From PALSA-505 sp035308365 (GTDB lineage: Bacteria > Actinomycetota > Actinomycetes > Streptosporangiales > Streptosporangiaceae), in NCBI GenBank assembly GCA_035308365.1, contig DATGGU010000076.1, forward strand, positions 1 to 64,000: a stretch of DNA of 64,000 nt, given 5' to 3'. A model generated the notes under the pieces. It worked only from the letters and a program-made list of their open reading frames with translations, was not told where the DNA came from and searched no databases. A program made the translations under genes and the position numbers. Position 1 is the stretch's first letter, and every line of letters starts with the position of its first letter. Positions 1 through 7,287 of this stretch are shown here, in pieces.

Positions 1-165
1 CATCTTCGACACCTGGTAGTGCATGCTTCGCGCATCGATGTACAGCGGGAAATGCAGCCCGGTACCGACGGCGGCCAGCAGCGTGCCAGTCCAGAACAGC
101 GGAGCATTCCTGAATTGGCTGAGCGTGGGACGGCCCTGGCCAGCGCCGGAATCAGCAAATCGCAT
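1..165 (-). CDS. Partial membrane protein, N-terminus only (possible MFS transporter)
   Basis: An open frame of 55 codons runs off the left edge of the window without a stop. It begins at an ATG (163-165) preceded by a good ribosome binding site, GGCAGGAG, a few bases upstream. The visible protein has a polar start of about 20 residues, then a hydrophobic stretch (roughly residues 21-42, LFWTGTLLAAVGTGLHF in its core). That is the usual look of the first transmembrane segment of a transporter such as an MFS permease. Only the N-terminus is visible, so the family assignment is a guess; that it is coding is well supported by the RBS, frame and composition. Confidence 0.55.
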   Translation of the reverse strand, partial: MRFADSGAGQGRPTLSQFRNAPLFWTGTLLAAVGTGLHFPLYIDARSMHYQVSKM

Positions 166-465
166 GGGACTCCTGCCTCAGTTACCCAACCATCCCACCC
201 GTACCTGGCTAGAAAAGATCCTTTGCAGGCCGGGTTCGCCCTAATTGTCCCCGGCCATGCCGTGCTGTCAATATCCTGTATTGCTCGCCGCCACTCCTAA
301 ACAATGTCGTTATAAAGCGTTTGAAATCGTGCTTTTCTCAACCGAATCCACCCGGAAGCATCCTCGCTCCCGGAGCCGATGGCGAGCCGGCCTCGCTCCG
401 GCCGTGATAAGGAACGCGCGAAACGCGCCAGCCCAGTAGGCTTCCCAGCGTCACGGAGGGACAGC
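166..465. other. Intergenic region between divergent genes
   Basis: About 300 bases separate the divergent genes at 165 (minus) and 466 (plus). Apart from the minus-strand promoter candidate I see no RNA gene. A plus-strand in-frame extension of the next gene back to 379 exists, but it lacks a ribosome binding site. Confidence 0.4.
244..271 (-). promoter_or_regulatory. Possible promoter of the truncated membrane protein gene
   Basis: Read on the minus strand, TTGACA (266-271) and GACAAT (244-249) are separated by 16 bases, close to a housekeeping -35/-10 pair. Transcription would start about 70 bases before the start codon at 165. This rests on sequence only. Confidence 0.35.
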
Positions 466-2097
466 ATGGGGAACAGCAGCCGGCGCAAGAGACAGAACCG
501 GGCAACGTCCGGGGCGAAGCGGGCCGCGTCATCGTCCGGGGCGAAGCGGGCCACGTCATCCCGGCCGCAGTCAGCGGCGGATCGCCGCGCGGACCGGCCG
601 GTAAGCGTCTTTGACCTGCTGGATCCGAAGCTGTCACCCGCCGAGGTGGCCGAACGTGTCGCGGCTGAGTTCGCGGATCACGCCGCCACGGGCACGATCG
701 CGCGGATGCGGCTGGAGGCCGGAATTCCGGCGGGGGAGGTGGCCGAGGCGTCGCGGCTGCTGCTGGCCGGCGCCACCGGGCCGCCTGCGCTGGGGGTGCT
801 GTCCTTCGCCGCGGTGGTGGCTCACGCCGAAGGCAATGAGCAGGCCGAGCATGGTTATACGGCGCAGATGCTCGCCCGCACGAAGGCGGCGGGTGATGCC
901 AAGGGGTGGCTGGATGTGGTGCGGTTTATCAGCGGGACCGGGCATCCGGGCGAGGCGATCGAGCTGGCCGAGCCGTACCTGCGTGACCACCTGGAGGACC
1001 AGGACGCGGCGTTCGTCTACGCCGTGATGCTGCAGGAGGCGGCGGGCCTGGCCGAGCCCGGGGAGCGGGAGCGGGCCGCGCTGGAGCGGTTCGCCGACCG
1101 GTCGGGGCTGGCTGAGGTCAAGCGGGCGGTGGTGGCGTTCATGGGCCGGACCGGGTGGGGGGAGCTGGTCAAGAACCGGGCGGCGGACACTCTCGCGCTG
1201 GTGCCTGGTAAGCGGCTGTCCCAGGCGGCGAACAAGGAGTGTGCCGCGCTGGCTTTCGAGACTGCCGTCAGGGGCGCCGAGGAGGGGATCGAGGGGCTGA
1301 CCGCCAAGCAGTTGCTCGAGCTGTACCGGAGCGGGCACCGGCCGGCGACCGCGCTGACCGCGTTCGCGGCGGATCCGGACACCCCGCCGGTGCTGGCGCG
1401 GCGGGCGTCCGATTGGGCGGACCATGCCCACTACGGTCTGTGGCAACTGATGGACCCATCGTCGAAGCCCGGCGTGTGGGGGCTGGACCTGGCGTCGGGG
1501 ACCCGCAGGTACCTTCAGTTTCCCCCGGATGCCCTGGATGACGCGGCGCGCTGGACGGTGTGGCTGGGCGGTGTGGTCCCGGTGGATGGCGTCTGGCGGG
1601 TGACCGGCACCGGGATCATGCTGAGCCCGGTGGAGGGGGACGCGGTGGCGGAGACCATCAGCCAGGCGGTCGAGAAGCTGATCATGACCACCTCCGGCGG
1701 GATGCCGCTGGCCGAGATGCTCCCGCCCGAGCCGATCCCGTATGGGCAGGCGCCGCCATGGGGGGTGCGGTGGGATTACTTCAGGCCGCAGGACGCGGGG
1801 CACGCGCAGGCCACGAGCGGCACCGTCATGAGGCTCGCGGCCAGGATCGCCGCCGATGTCGAGGTGCACCGCGCCAAGCGTCCGGCAGGCACCGGCGATG
1901 ATCCGGGGCCGGTGACCAGAGCATGGCTGGACGCGCCCCTGCTGGCGTTGCATGGCCTTACCCCGCGGGAGGCCGCCAGGGCGGATGCGCCCTATGTCAT
2001 GCTGCTGGAATCCATACTCCGCCAGTTCGAGTACCAGGCCGGACCGGGCGCGGACATCACCTGGCTGCGCGCCGAGCTTGACATGGGCGGCAAGTGA
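466..2097 (+). CDS. Hypothetical protein with basic, repeat-containing N-terminus
   Basis: A protein of 543 residues that I do not recognise. The start at 466 is chosen over the upstream in-frame ATG at 379 because GGAGGG (455-460) sits at correct spacing. The first 45 residues are rich in Arg, Lys and Ser and contain a 9-residue duplication (SGAKRAASS / SGAKRATSS) from two 27-bp repeats. The body is Ala/Leu/Glu rich and looks mostly helical in its first half, like a TPR-type or scaffold protein. The last third contains Trp- and Pro-rich segments suggesting a separate globular domain. No signal peptide or membrane segment is seen, so it is probably cytoplasmic. It stands alone, with the next gene 280 bases downstream. 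Confidence 0.75.
   Translation: MGNSSRRKRQNRATSGAKRAASSSGAKRATSSRPQSAADRRADRPVSVFDLLDPKLSPAEVAERVAAEFADHAATGTIARMRLEAGIPAGEVAEASRLLLAGATGPPALGVLSFAAVVAHAEGNEQAEHGYTAQMLARTKAAGDAKGWLDVVRFISGTGHPGEAIELAEPYLRDHLEDQDAAFVYAVMLQEAAGLAEPGERERAALERFADRSGLAEVKRAVVAFMGRTGWGELVKNRAADTLALVPGKRLSQAANKECAALAFETAVRGAEEGIEGLTAKQLLELYRSGHRPATALTAFAADPDTPPVLARRASDWADHAHYGLWQLMDPSSKPGVWGLDLASGTRRYLQFPPDALDDAARWTVWLGGVVPVDGVWRVTGTGIMLSPVEGDAVAETISQAVEKLIMTTSGGMPLAEMLPPEPIPYGQAPPWGVRWDYFRPQDAGHAQATSGTVMRLAARIAADVEVHRAKRPAGTGDDPGPVTRAWLDAPLLALHGLTPREAARADAPYVMLLESILRQFEYQAGPGADITWLRAELDMGGK
508..561 (+). repeat. Two in-frame 27-bp tandem repeats
   Basis: Two adjacent 27-bp units (508-534 and 535-561) differ at two positions and encode SGAKRAASS and SGAKRATSS near the N-terminus of the hypothetical gene. 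The unit length is divisible by three, so the frame is kept. This matches the habit of other short repeats in this window. Confidence 0.85.
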
Positions 2098-2378
2098 GCC
2101 GGCGGTTACCATCCGCGAGGAACGGGACGCTCTCCCGGTTGTTCACGAAAGACCGCCGTGGATCACGGTCGGTGCGGCCGGCATCGGCCGGGCCGCCCCA
2201 CGCACGGCAGCACGGACAGATCCCGGCCACGCTGAGCAGCAACACGGTCATCACGCCCGGCGCCATCAGCGGGTGCGTCCATGACCCATGGGAATAGAGC
2301 ACAGTCCGATGCGCCTTTCGCGCGCTGAGCGTGCGATCGTCAGGGCAGCGGTAGTTGGAGGGCGGCTGAGAAGGTGGC

Positions 2379-3233
2379 ATGGGCGCTTCTGTTACAGACG
2401 AGCAGTGGAATGCCGTTCGCGAGTCCTTGCGCAGGACGGCCGGGCGATTCTGTGAGCTAGTGTCCTCGATCCCTGACCCTGGCACCAGGGCGACCGTCAA
2501 GTGGTCGGTAGCCGATGTCGTGGCGCACGTGGCCGCCATCGCCTGGATGGACACGACGCTGATGCGGGCCGCAGCTCAACCCGTTCCCTTTCCAGGCCTG
2601 GACGAGGCGCTTGCGGCTACCAAAGTGGATGACGTCCACGGTTTCAACGACCAGGTGATGAGCTATCTCGCCGAATACGACGCGGGCCTGGACCTGAGCC
2701 GGCTGCGTGAACACCTCGTTCTTATGCTGACGGCCAGCCAGAACCGGGATCCGGGCGAGACCTATGGCTGGCTCGGAGGTGCCAGGCTGCCACTGGCCGG
2801 GATGCTGGCGCATATGGTCAACGAACTGCTCATCCATGGAAATGATATTGCCCAAGCTGTCAAGGTACCGTGGGCAATGCCGCCAGCGGATGCCGCGCTC
2901 TTCTTCGAGCTTTTCTACATGGGACTGGCGGCCGGAGACATGGGGCGGGTACTCGAAGGCAGCAAACGCCCATTAAAGCGGCGCATCGCCGTGGAGTTCC
3001 GGTCCGGGTATACCACCCCGGTTACGGTGGTGGTCTGTAATGGCCGGGTCACCACCGAGCCGATAGGGCCGGGCGCCGACGCCACGGTGCGGTTCGACCC
3101 GGCGACACTCAACATGATGCTGTTCGGCCGGATCAGCAAGTCGCGAGCGGTCCTGACCAGGAAAATCATCATCGGCGGCCGTCGGCCCTGGCTGATTCCG
3201 GCCTTCCTGCGCACGATCCGTGCCCCGTCCTGA
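2379..3233 (+). CDS. Maleylpyruvate isomerase / DinB-like family protein
   Basis: 284 residues. The N-terminal half (about residues 10-170) resembles the mycothiol-dependent maleylpyruvate isomerase N-terminal (DinB-like four-helix) domain. Visible signs are the TVKWSVADVVAHVAAIAWMD segment, where a helix carries the His that in this family helps bind metal, and the later LAGMLAHMVNELLIHGNDIA segment supplying further His residues. The C-terminal part resembles the SCP2-like domain often attached to this fold. Members use metal and often mycothiol, but most actinobacterial paralogues have no assigned substrate. The start at 2379 has AAGGTGG just upstream. No neighbouring gene points to a pathway. 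Confidence 0.75.
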   Translation: MGASVTDEQWNAVRESLRRTAGRFCELVSSIPDPGTRATVKWSVADVVAHVAAIAWMDTTLMRAAAQPVPFPGLDEALAATKVDDVHGFNDQVMSYLAEYDAGLDLSRLREHLVLMLTASQNRDPGETYGWLGGARLPLAGMLAHMVNELLIHGNDIAQAVKVPWAMPPADAALFFELFYMGLAAGDMGRVLEGSKRPLKRRIAVEFRSGYTTPVTVVVCNGRVTTEPIGPGADATVRFDPATLNMMLFGRISKSRAVLTRKIIIGGRRPWLIPAFLRTIRAPS

Positions 3234-3252
3234 CGCAGAGCGGAATGCGGGA

Positions 3253-3286
3253 TGGCCAGCCGCGTTCGCATTGGCACGGCTGGCCA
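3253..3286. terminator. Bidirectional terminator hairpin between convergent genes
   Basis: A perfect 10-bp inverted repeat (TGGCCAGCCG at 3253-3262 and its complement at 3277-3286) with a 14-base loop lies between two convergent genes, the expected place for a shared terminator. Confidence 0.6.
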
Positions 3287-3301
3287 CCCGAAGTGCGTTT
3301 A

Positions 3302-4729
3302 CTACGGTAGGCGCCATTGCTGGTTGCTGCCGCCGTTGCAGGTCCACAGAATGAGCTGTGTTCCGTTCGCGGTATTGAAGCCGGGGTCATCGAGGCATTT
3401 GCCGGAGGCCGGGTTGACCAGCTGCCCGTTCACCGCGTGCCATTGCTGGTTGGCACCGCCATTGCAGGTCCACCACTCGATGAGTGTGCCGTTGGAATAG
3501 TTGGCGCCGGTGATGTCCATGCAGCCACCGTCGATGGTGAGCGTGCCGTTGGGGTTGACGGTCCAGTTCTGCGCGGGAGCGAAGCCGTCGCAGTCCCACA
3601 TTTGAACCTTGTTACCGGGGCTGCCGCTGCCGTTGTTGTTGTCCACGCACTTGGCGCTGTCGTCTCCGGCCACGATCGGCCCGGTCGCCCCGCCGCTGGC
3701 CATCGAGTAGCCGACGGAGGTGATATTGGCCTGGACGGCGTTGTCGGCCGCGTCGGTCGGATAGCCCTGGGTCATGACACCCTCGAAGAAGTCGCCGACG
3801 GAACTGTTGCTGTTGTCGCCGCCGACCCCGAGAATGATCGCGCCTTCCTGGTGCATGGGCATATACCCGCCCTGGGTGGGCAGCGAGCCGTTGTACCAGG
3901 TACTCAGCCCGCCGGAGTCCGCGTTGCCGCCCTTGATCGCATAGGTGGTGGTGCCGTTGTTTTTCACCAGGGCGGTGACGAACGTGCTGTTGTTGCCCAG
4001 GTTGTTCGGGTTGTTGCCGTTGCCGCCGGAGAACAGGCCGTTCTCCATGTCCGCCATGACCCACGGGCCGGATCCCGTGCACGGCCCGAACCAGCACAGG
4101 GTGCCGAAGTAGACCGCATCCATGTGCCCGTTTCCGTTGTCCTGGTTGTTGGTCTCGGCGTTGCCGTAGTCGAAGCAGCAGCCGCTGTTGACGTGGGTGG
4201 CGCTGGTCACCATGTACGCCCCCTGGGGCTGGGAGCCGGTCGCCACCCCGTTGGTATGGTCGTTGCGGTAACCATCGCCGGCGTTGATGTCTACCCCGTA
4301 CACCTTGTTCCCCCCGGCCATCACCGGCAGCGCGGACGCATTCGCCGGAGAATCCGCCCCGCCGTTGCCGCCGGCCGGCCCGGGCGTCAGATTGTTGCCG
4401 TGCCCGGACTGGTCGTAGATCTCGGTGATCGTGCAGGTGGTCCCGGCGCAGAACGAATCCTGCGCCGCCGCGTTGGCGTACCCGCCCGCGCTGAGCGTGC
4501 CGATGTTGGTCGTGGCGCCGTCCGAGGCGCGCTTGACCTGGTACAAAGGCCCGTTGTAGCTCGCGTACAGCGCCCGCGTGGTGCTGTGCGCGGCCACGCA
4601 GGGCGTGCCGTTCGCTGCGTAGATGTCGCACGGCAGCGACGTCGCTGCCGATGCGGGAAGGGCGCCGGCATTCGTTAGCGTGCCGGCGATGAGCGCGAGT
4701 GCCGCGCCCGCCAGGAACTTCCGGTACAT
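3302..4729 (-). CDS. Secreted GH54 alpha-L-arabinofuranosidase with ricin-type (CBM13) domain
   Basis: 475 residues with a Sec signal peptide (about 1-29, ending PASAAT). Residues about 31-345 match the AbfB catalytic domain of GH54: the family hallmarks CDIYAANGTPCVAAHSTTRA, IYDQSGHGN and CCFDYGNAET are all present. By comparison with the Aspergillus enzyme, the nucleophile should be Glu229 (MENGLFSG) and the acid/base Asp305 (GGDNSN). Fungal GH54 enzymes carry CBM42; here the C-terminus (about 350-475) is instead a ricin B-type beta-trefoil with QxW-like repeats. The enzyme should release arabinose from arabinan or arabinoxylan outside the cell. AGAGGTGG precedes the start, and two LacI-type operators lie upstream, implying sugar induction. 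Confidence 0.92.
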   Translation of the reverse strand: MYRKFLAGAALALIAGTLTNAGALPASAATSLPCDIYAANGTPCVAAHSTTRALYASYNGPLYQVKRASDGATTNIGTLSAGGYANAAAQDSFCAGTTCTITEIYDQSGHGNNLTPGPAGGNGGADSPANASALPVMAGGNKVYGVDINAGDGYRNDHTNGVATGSQPQGAYMVTSATHVNSGCCFDYGNAETNNQDNGNGHMDAVYFGTLCWFGPCTGSGPWVMADMENGLFSGGNGNNPNNLGNNSTFVTALVKNNGTTTYAIKGGNADSGGLSTWYNGSLPTQGGYMPMHQEGAIILGVGGDNSNSSVGDFFEGVMTQGYPTDAADNAVQANITSVGYSMASGGATGPIVAGDDSAKCVDNNNGSGSPGNKVQMWDCDGFAPAQNWTVNPNGTLTIDGGCMDITGANYSNGTLIEWWTCNGGANQQWHAVNGQLVNPASGKCLDDPGFNTANGTQLILWTCNGGSNQQWRLP

Positions 4730-4777
4730 GGCTTCACCACCTCTTGACGTGCACAGGCAGTCAAAAGCAGAGCAGAA

Positions 4778-4793
4778 TGTTAGCGCTCACAAT
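4778..4793. promoter_or_regulatory. LacI-family operator, proximal to the GH54 gene
   Basis: TGTTAGCGCTCACAAT at 4778-4793 has the AGCGCT palindromic core typical of LacI/CebR-type sugar repressors. Its exact reverse complement recurs at 4841-4856. The site is about 49 bases upstream of the start codon, well placed to block transcription. No LacI-type repressor gene is in the window. Confidence 0.7.
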
Positions 4794-4840
4794 CTTTTGC
4801 CTGTTCGATGCGGGGATTGAGCACATCGTGGAGTGCCATA

Positions 4841-4856
4841 ATTGTGAGCGCTAACA
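4841..4856. promoter_or_regulatory. LacI-family operator, distal to the GH54 gene
   Basis: ATTGTGAGCGCTAACA at 4841-4856 is the perfect reverse complement of the operator at 4778-4793. Centre-to-centre distance is 63 bases, about six helical turns, so the two sites face the same side and could be bridged by a tetrameric repressor (inference). Confidence 0.7.
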
Positions 4857-4985
4857 GCCGATGAGGCAAGGGCTGCCACTCCCGCCGGCAGCCCATTCCA
4901 TGCTCACCCATCGCGCTACCAGCTAAAGCCCGCCAGGCTCGGCACCGGTACACGTGCGCCCGCGCGTGAAAGTTTCACAGGCCAC

Positions 4986-5110
4986 GCGCTCAAGCGGAAT
5001 GGTCAGCTTCGCGCGGGAGGAGTCAGAGAGCAGGCGCTCAAGCGGGATGGCTGGCTTCGCGCGGGAGTCAGAGAGCAGGCGTTCAAGCGGGATGGCTGGC
5101 TTCGCGCGGG
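4986..5110. repeat. Three imperfect 45/48-bp tandem repeats at the 3' end of a tetR gene
   Basis: Units begin at about 4986, 5034 and 5079, with periods of 48 and 45 bp. Each contains CAAGCGGGATGGCTGGCTTC or a close variant followed by a GCGCGGG run; the first two continue with AGTCAGAGAGCAG. The first repeat differs most. The array abuts and slightly overlaps the last codons of the minus-strand TetR gene. Period lengths are multiples of three. Confidence 0.8.
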
Positions 5111-5694
5111 GTGGTGAGAGTGGTGATGACGTGCTGAAGATAGGCTTCCCGGTCGGCCCGGCCGCGCGGGAGGGCGCCAGGCGCGGAGCGGGCCAGTTCG
5201 GTGTGGCCGAGGTGGGCGCTGTAGGCCAGCAGTGAACGGTAACGGGCCTCGCGGGCTGGGAAGCCGATGTCGCGGAACAGGGCGGCGGTGTAGTCGATCC
5301 GCTGCTGCGTGATGCGGGTGAGCACCGGGGCGACGGCGGGGTGGGCGGCGGTGGCGATGAGAGCCACGTAGACCGAGTCGGTCTCGGCGAGGGCGGTGAC
5401 CCGCCTGATGAGCAGCCGCAGGCGCTGGACCGGGCCGGCGCCGGCCCGCGTGTTCTCGGCGGTGACCGCGGCCGTGTACTGCTCTTCCCAGTGGGCCAGA
5501 GCGGCGGTGAGCAGGGCGTCACGGTTTTCAAAGTGCCAGTAGAAGCTGCCCTTGCTGGTGCCCAGGCGATGTGCCAGCGGTTCGACGGCCACGGCGGCCA
5601 GGCCGCCTTCGGCGATCGCGGCCAGGGCGGCGGTGACCCAGTCTTGCCGGGTTAGCCGCCGGCGGGTGGTTGCGCTCGTGCCAGCCACAGCCAT
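5083..5694 (-). CDS. TetR/AcrR family transcriptional regulator
   Basis: 203 residues. The N-terminal helix-turn-helix (about residues 14-62) is clear: TRQDWVTAALAAIAEGGLAA leads to a PLAHRLGTSKGSFYWHFENR recognition region, the TetR hallmark. The C-terminal ligand-binding domain is helical, without recognisable ligand residues. It is divergent from a DUF3050 gene. Two copies of a CATACG-N4-CGTATG-type palindrome lie in the intergenic region, one touching its own start codon, so autoregulation and control of the neighbour are likely. No strong Shine-Dalgarno precedes the ATG, which may mean a leaderless transcript. Its 3' end runs into a tandem-repeat array. Confidence 0.88.
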   Translation of the reverse strand: MAVAGTSATTRRRLTRQDWVTAALAAIAEGGLAAVAVEPLAHRLGTSKGSFYWHFENRDALLTAALAHWEEQYTAAVTAENTRAGAGPVQRLRLLIRRVTALAETDSVYVALIATAAHPAVAPVLTRITQQRIDYTAALFRDIGFPAREARYRSLLAYSAHLGHTELARSAPGALPRGRADREAYLQHVITTLTTPREASHPA

Positions 5695-5730
5695 ACGCTA
5701 CCGTACAAGAAACCATACGGTAGCGTATGG
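5691..5730. promoter_or_regulatory. Paired TetR operators between tetR and the DUF3050 gene
   Basis: CCATACGGTAGCGTATGG at 5713-5730 is an inverted repeat (CATACG-N4-CGTATG). A second, inverted and slightly degenerate copy, CCATACGCTACCGTAC, lies at 5691-5706 across the tetR start codon. This is the usual geometry for a self-regulating TetR with one divergent target. Confidence 0.7.
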
Positions 5731-5794
5731 TTTCCCTACGCTGGGCAGCCCGCCGCACCGTAAGGATGCGCAAAAGGGACCGGGAGGGCAATCC

Positions 5795-6589
5795 ATGCCT
5801 CGTTACGACTGGAAGGGCAGCGACGCTTCTATCGACCGGCTCAAGGCCGCCGTCGGGCCGGTCCGGCGCGAGGTGGTGGGGCATCCGCTGTATCACCGGC
5901 TGACCAGCATGGCGGCCGTGGTGACGTTCATGGAGCACCATGCGTTCGCGGTCTGGGATTTCATGTCGCTGCTGAAGACCTTGCAGCGCGGGTTGACCTG
6001 CGTTCAGGTGCCCTGGGTGCCGTCAGGAAACACGACCAGCCGGCGGCTGATCAACGACATCGTGCTGGTCGAGGAGAGCGATGAACTGGGCGATGGGTTC
6101 ATCAGCCACTTCGAGCTGTACCTGGACGGTATGCGGCAGGCCGGCGCCGGTACCGGTCCGATCGACAGCTTCATCGGCCTGCTGCGGGAGGGCCGGGCCG
6201 TGTTGCCCGCGCTGAAGGAAGCGGCGGTGCCCGGGCTCGCGGCCGAGTTCGTCGCCACGACCTGGGAGATCATCGAGCACGGGTCGCTGCACTGCCAGGC
6301 CGCGGCGTTCGCGTTCGGCCGCGAGGATCTTATCCCGGACATGTTCGACCAGGTCGCGGCCCTGAACGGTGAGCACGGCGGGCTTTCGCTGTTCGTCGAT
6401 TACCTTAGGCGTCACATCCAGGTGGACAGCGAAGAGCACACGCCGATGGCCATGCAGATGCTTGCCGAGCTGTGCCGTGACGATCCCACGCGCTGGGCCG
6501 AGTGCGAGGAAACGATCAATGTCGCGCTGGCGGCACGAATCCGGCTGTGGGACGGCATCCTCGCGACGATGCCCCAGCCGGTCGGCTGA
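5795..6589 (+). CDS. DUF3050 domain protein (heme-oxygenase-like fold)
   Basis: 264 residues. The start at 5795 has GGGAGGGC at 5781-5788; the longer in-frame extension back to 5552 lies over the tetR gene and is rejected. The sequence matches DUF3050 as I know it: an early HPLYHRLTSMAAVVTFMEHHAFAVWDFMSLLK segment rich in His, a central acidic helix (DIVLVEESDELGDGFISHFELYLDGM) and a late NGEHGGLSLFVDYLRRHIQVDSEEHTPMAMQML segment. The conserved His and Glu pairs suggest a diiron or heme-oxygenase-like four-helix bundle, but no reaction is established for the family. The divergent TetR and shared operators suggest it is the repressor's main target, possibly handling a toxic or signalling compound. 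Confidence 0.8.
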   Translation: MPRYDWKGSDASIDRLKAAVGPVRREVVGHPLYHRLTSMAAVVTFMEHHAFAVWDFMSLLKTLQRGLTCVQVPWVPSGNTTSRRLINDIVLVEESDELGDGFISHFELYLDGMRQAGAGTGPIDSFIGLLREGRAVLPALKEAAVPGLAAEFVATTWEIIEHGSLHCQAAAFAFGREDLIPDMFDQVAALNGEHGGLSLFVDYLRRHIQVDSEEHTPMAMQMLAELCRDDPTRWAECEETINVALAARIRLWDGILATMPQPVG

Positions 6590-6618
6590 CACCCACCCGC
6601 TGACGTCCCCTGGGGAAG

Positions 6619-6645
6619 GGCAGGCTGGGCCAGTCCCGGCCTGCC
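6619..6645. terminator. Weak terminator-like hairpin after the DUF3050 gene
   Basis: GGCAGGC (6619-6625) and GCCTGCC (6639-6645) form a 7-bp stem with a 13-base loop, about 30 bases after the stop codon. There is no T-tract. Confidence 0.35.
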
Positions 6646-6723
6646 TGGTACGCCCTCAGCCATCGCTGCTGATTTTCGCCGGATCCCCGAGCAACATTCG
6701 CCTGTGGCGTGAGTCTTTAGGGT

Positions 6724-7287
6724 GTGAAGGGCCTCAAGTCATCGGATATTGACCTCCCGAGCGCGGGATCGTCGCCCCGGACGTCTGCTGCCGGTGACAC
6801 ATGGGCCGACGCTGTCATCACCACGCTGTACCAGGAACATGCGCTCGCCCTGACCCGGCTGGCGTACGTGATGCTCGGCGACAAGGCCAGCGCGGAAGAC
6901 GTCGTGCAGGACGCGTTCTGCGGGCTGTACCGGAACTGGGGCAGGCTCGCCGATCCGGCCAAGGCGCTGCCATATCTGCGCACCTCGGTGCTCAACGGGT
7001 GCCGGTCCACCGGCAAGCGGCGCACGTTCCGGGCGCGCCGGACGGTGCATGAACCCGCTGCGGCCTCGGCCGAAGCCATCGTGCTGGCCGGGGAAGAACA
7101 GCGCTCCGTGCTGCCGGCCATCCGGCGGCTGCCCGACCGGCAGCGTGAGGTTCTTATCTTGCGCTTTTACCTGCGCGAACCCGAAGCCGAGATCGCCCGG
7201 GTGATGGGCATCAGCCCGAGCACGGTCAGGTCGTGCGCACACCGGGCGCTGGCGGCGCTCGCGCGGATCCTGGGGGAAGACCAATGA
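6724..7287 (+). CDS. ECF / SigE-family sigma factor
   Basis: 187 residues with a GTG start. Region 2 is at about residues 35-100 (LYQEHALALTRLAYVMLGDKASAEDVVQDAFCGLYRNW, the classic sigma-70 region 2.1-2.2). Region 4 is at about 120-185 (LPAIRRLPDRQREVLILRFYLREPEAEIARVMGISPSTVRSCAHRALAAL), a typical helix-turn-helix for the -35 element. It matches the actinobacterial SigE-type ECF group. Its stop overlaps the start of the following membrane-protein gene (ATGA), indicating translational coupling, the usual arrangement for sigma factor and anti-sigma partner. The target promoters are not identifiable here, but the secreted protein downstream is an obvious candidate. Confidence 0.9.
   Translation: MKGLKSSDIDLPSAGSSPRTSAAGDTWADAVITTLYQEHALALTRLAYVMLGDKASAEDVVQDAFCGLYRNWGRLADPAKALPYLRTSVLNGCRSTGKRRTFRARRTVHEPAAASAEAIVLAGEEQRSVLPAIRRLPDRQREVLILRFYLREPEAEIARVMGISPSTVRSCAHRALAALARILGEDQ

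Noticed and set aside
634..2112. 492-codon minus-strand frame over the first hypothetical gene
   Set aside because: Proline/arginine-rich shadow of the plus-strand gene, which has a good RBS and normal codon bias.
3317..4678. 453-codon plus-strand open frame over the GH54 gene
   Set aside because: It is antisense to a well-supported secreted GH54 enzyme and is an effect of high GC; no RBS or family resemblance.
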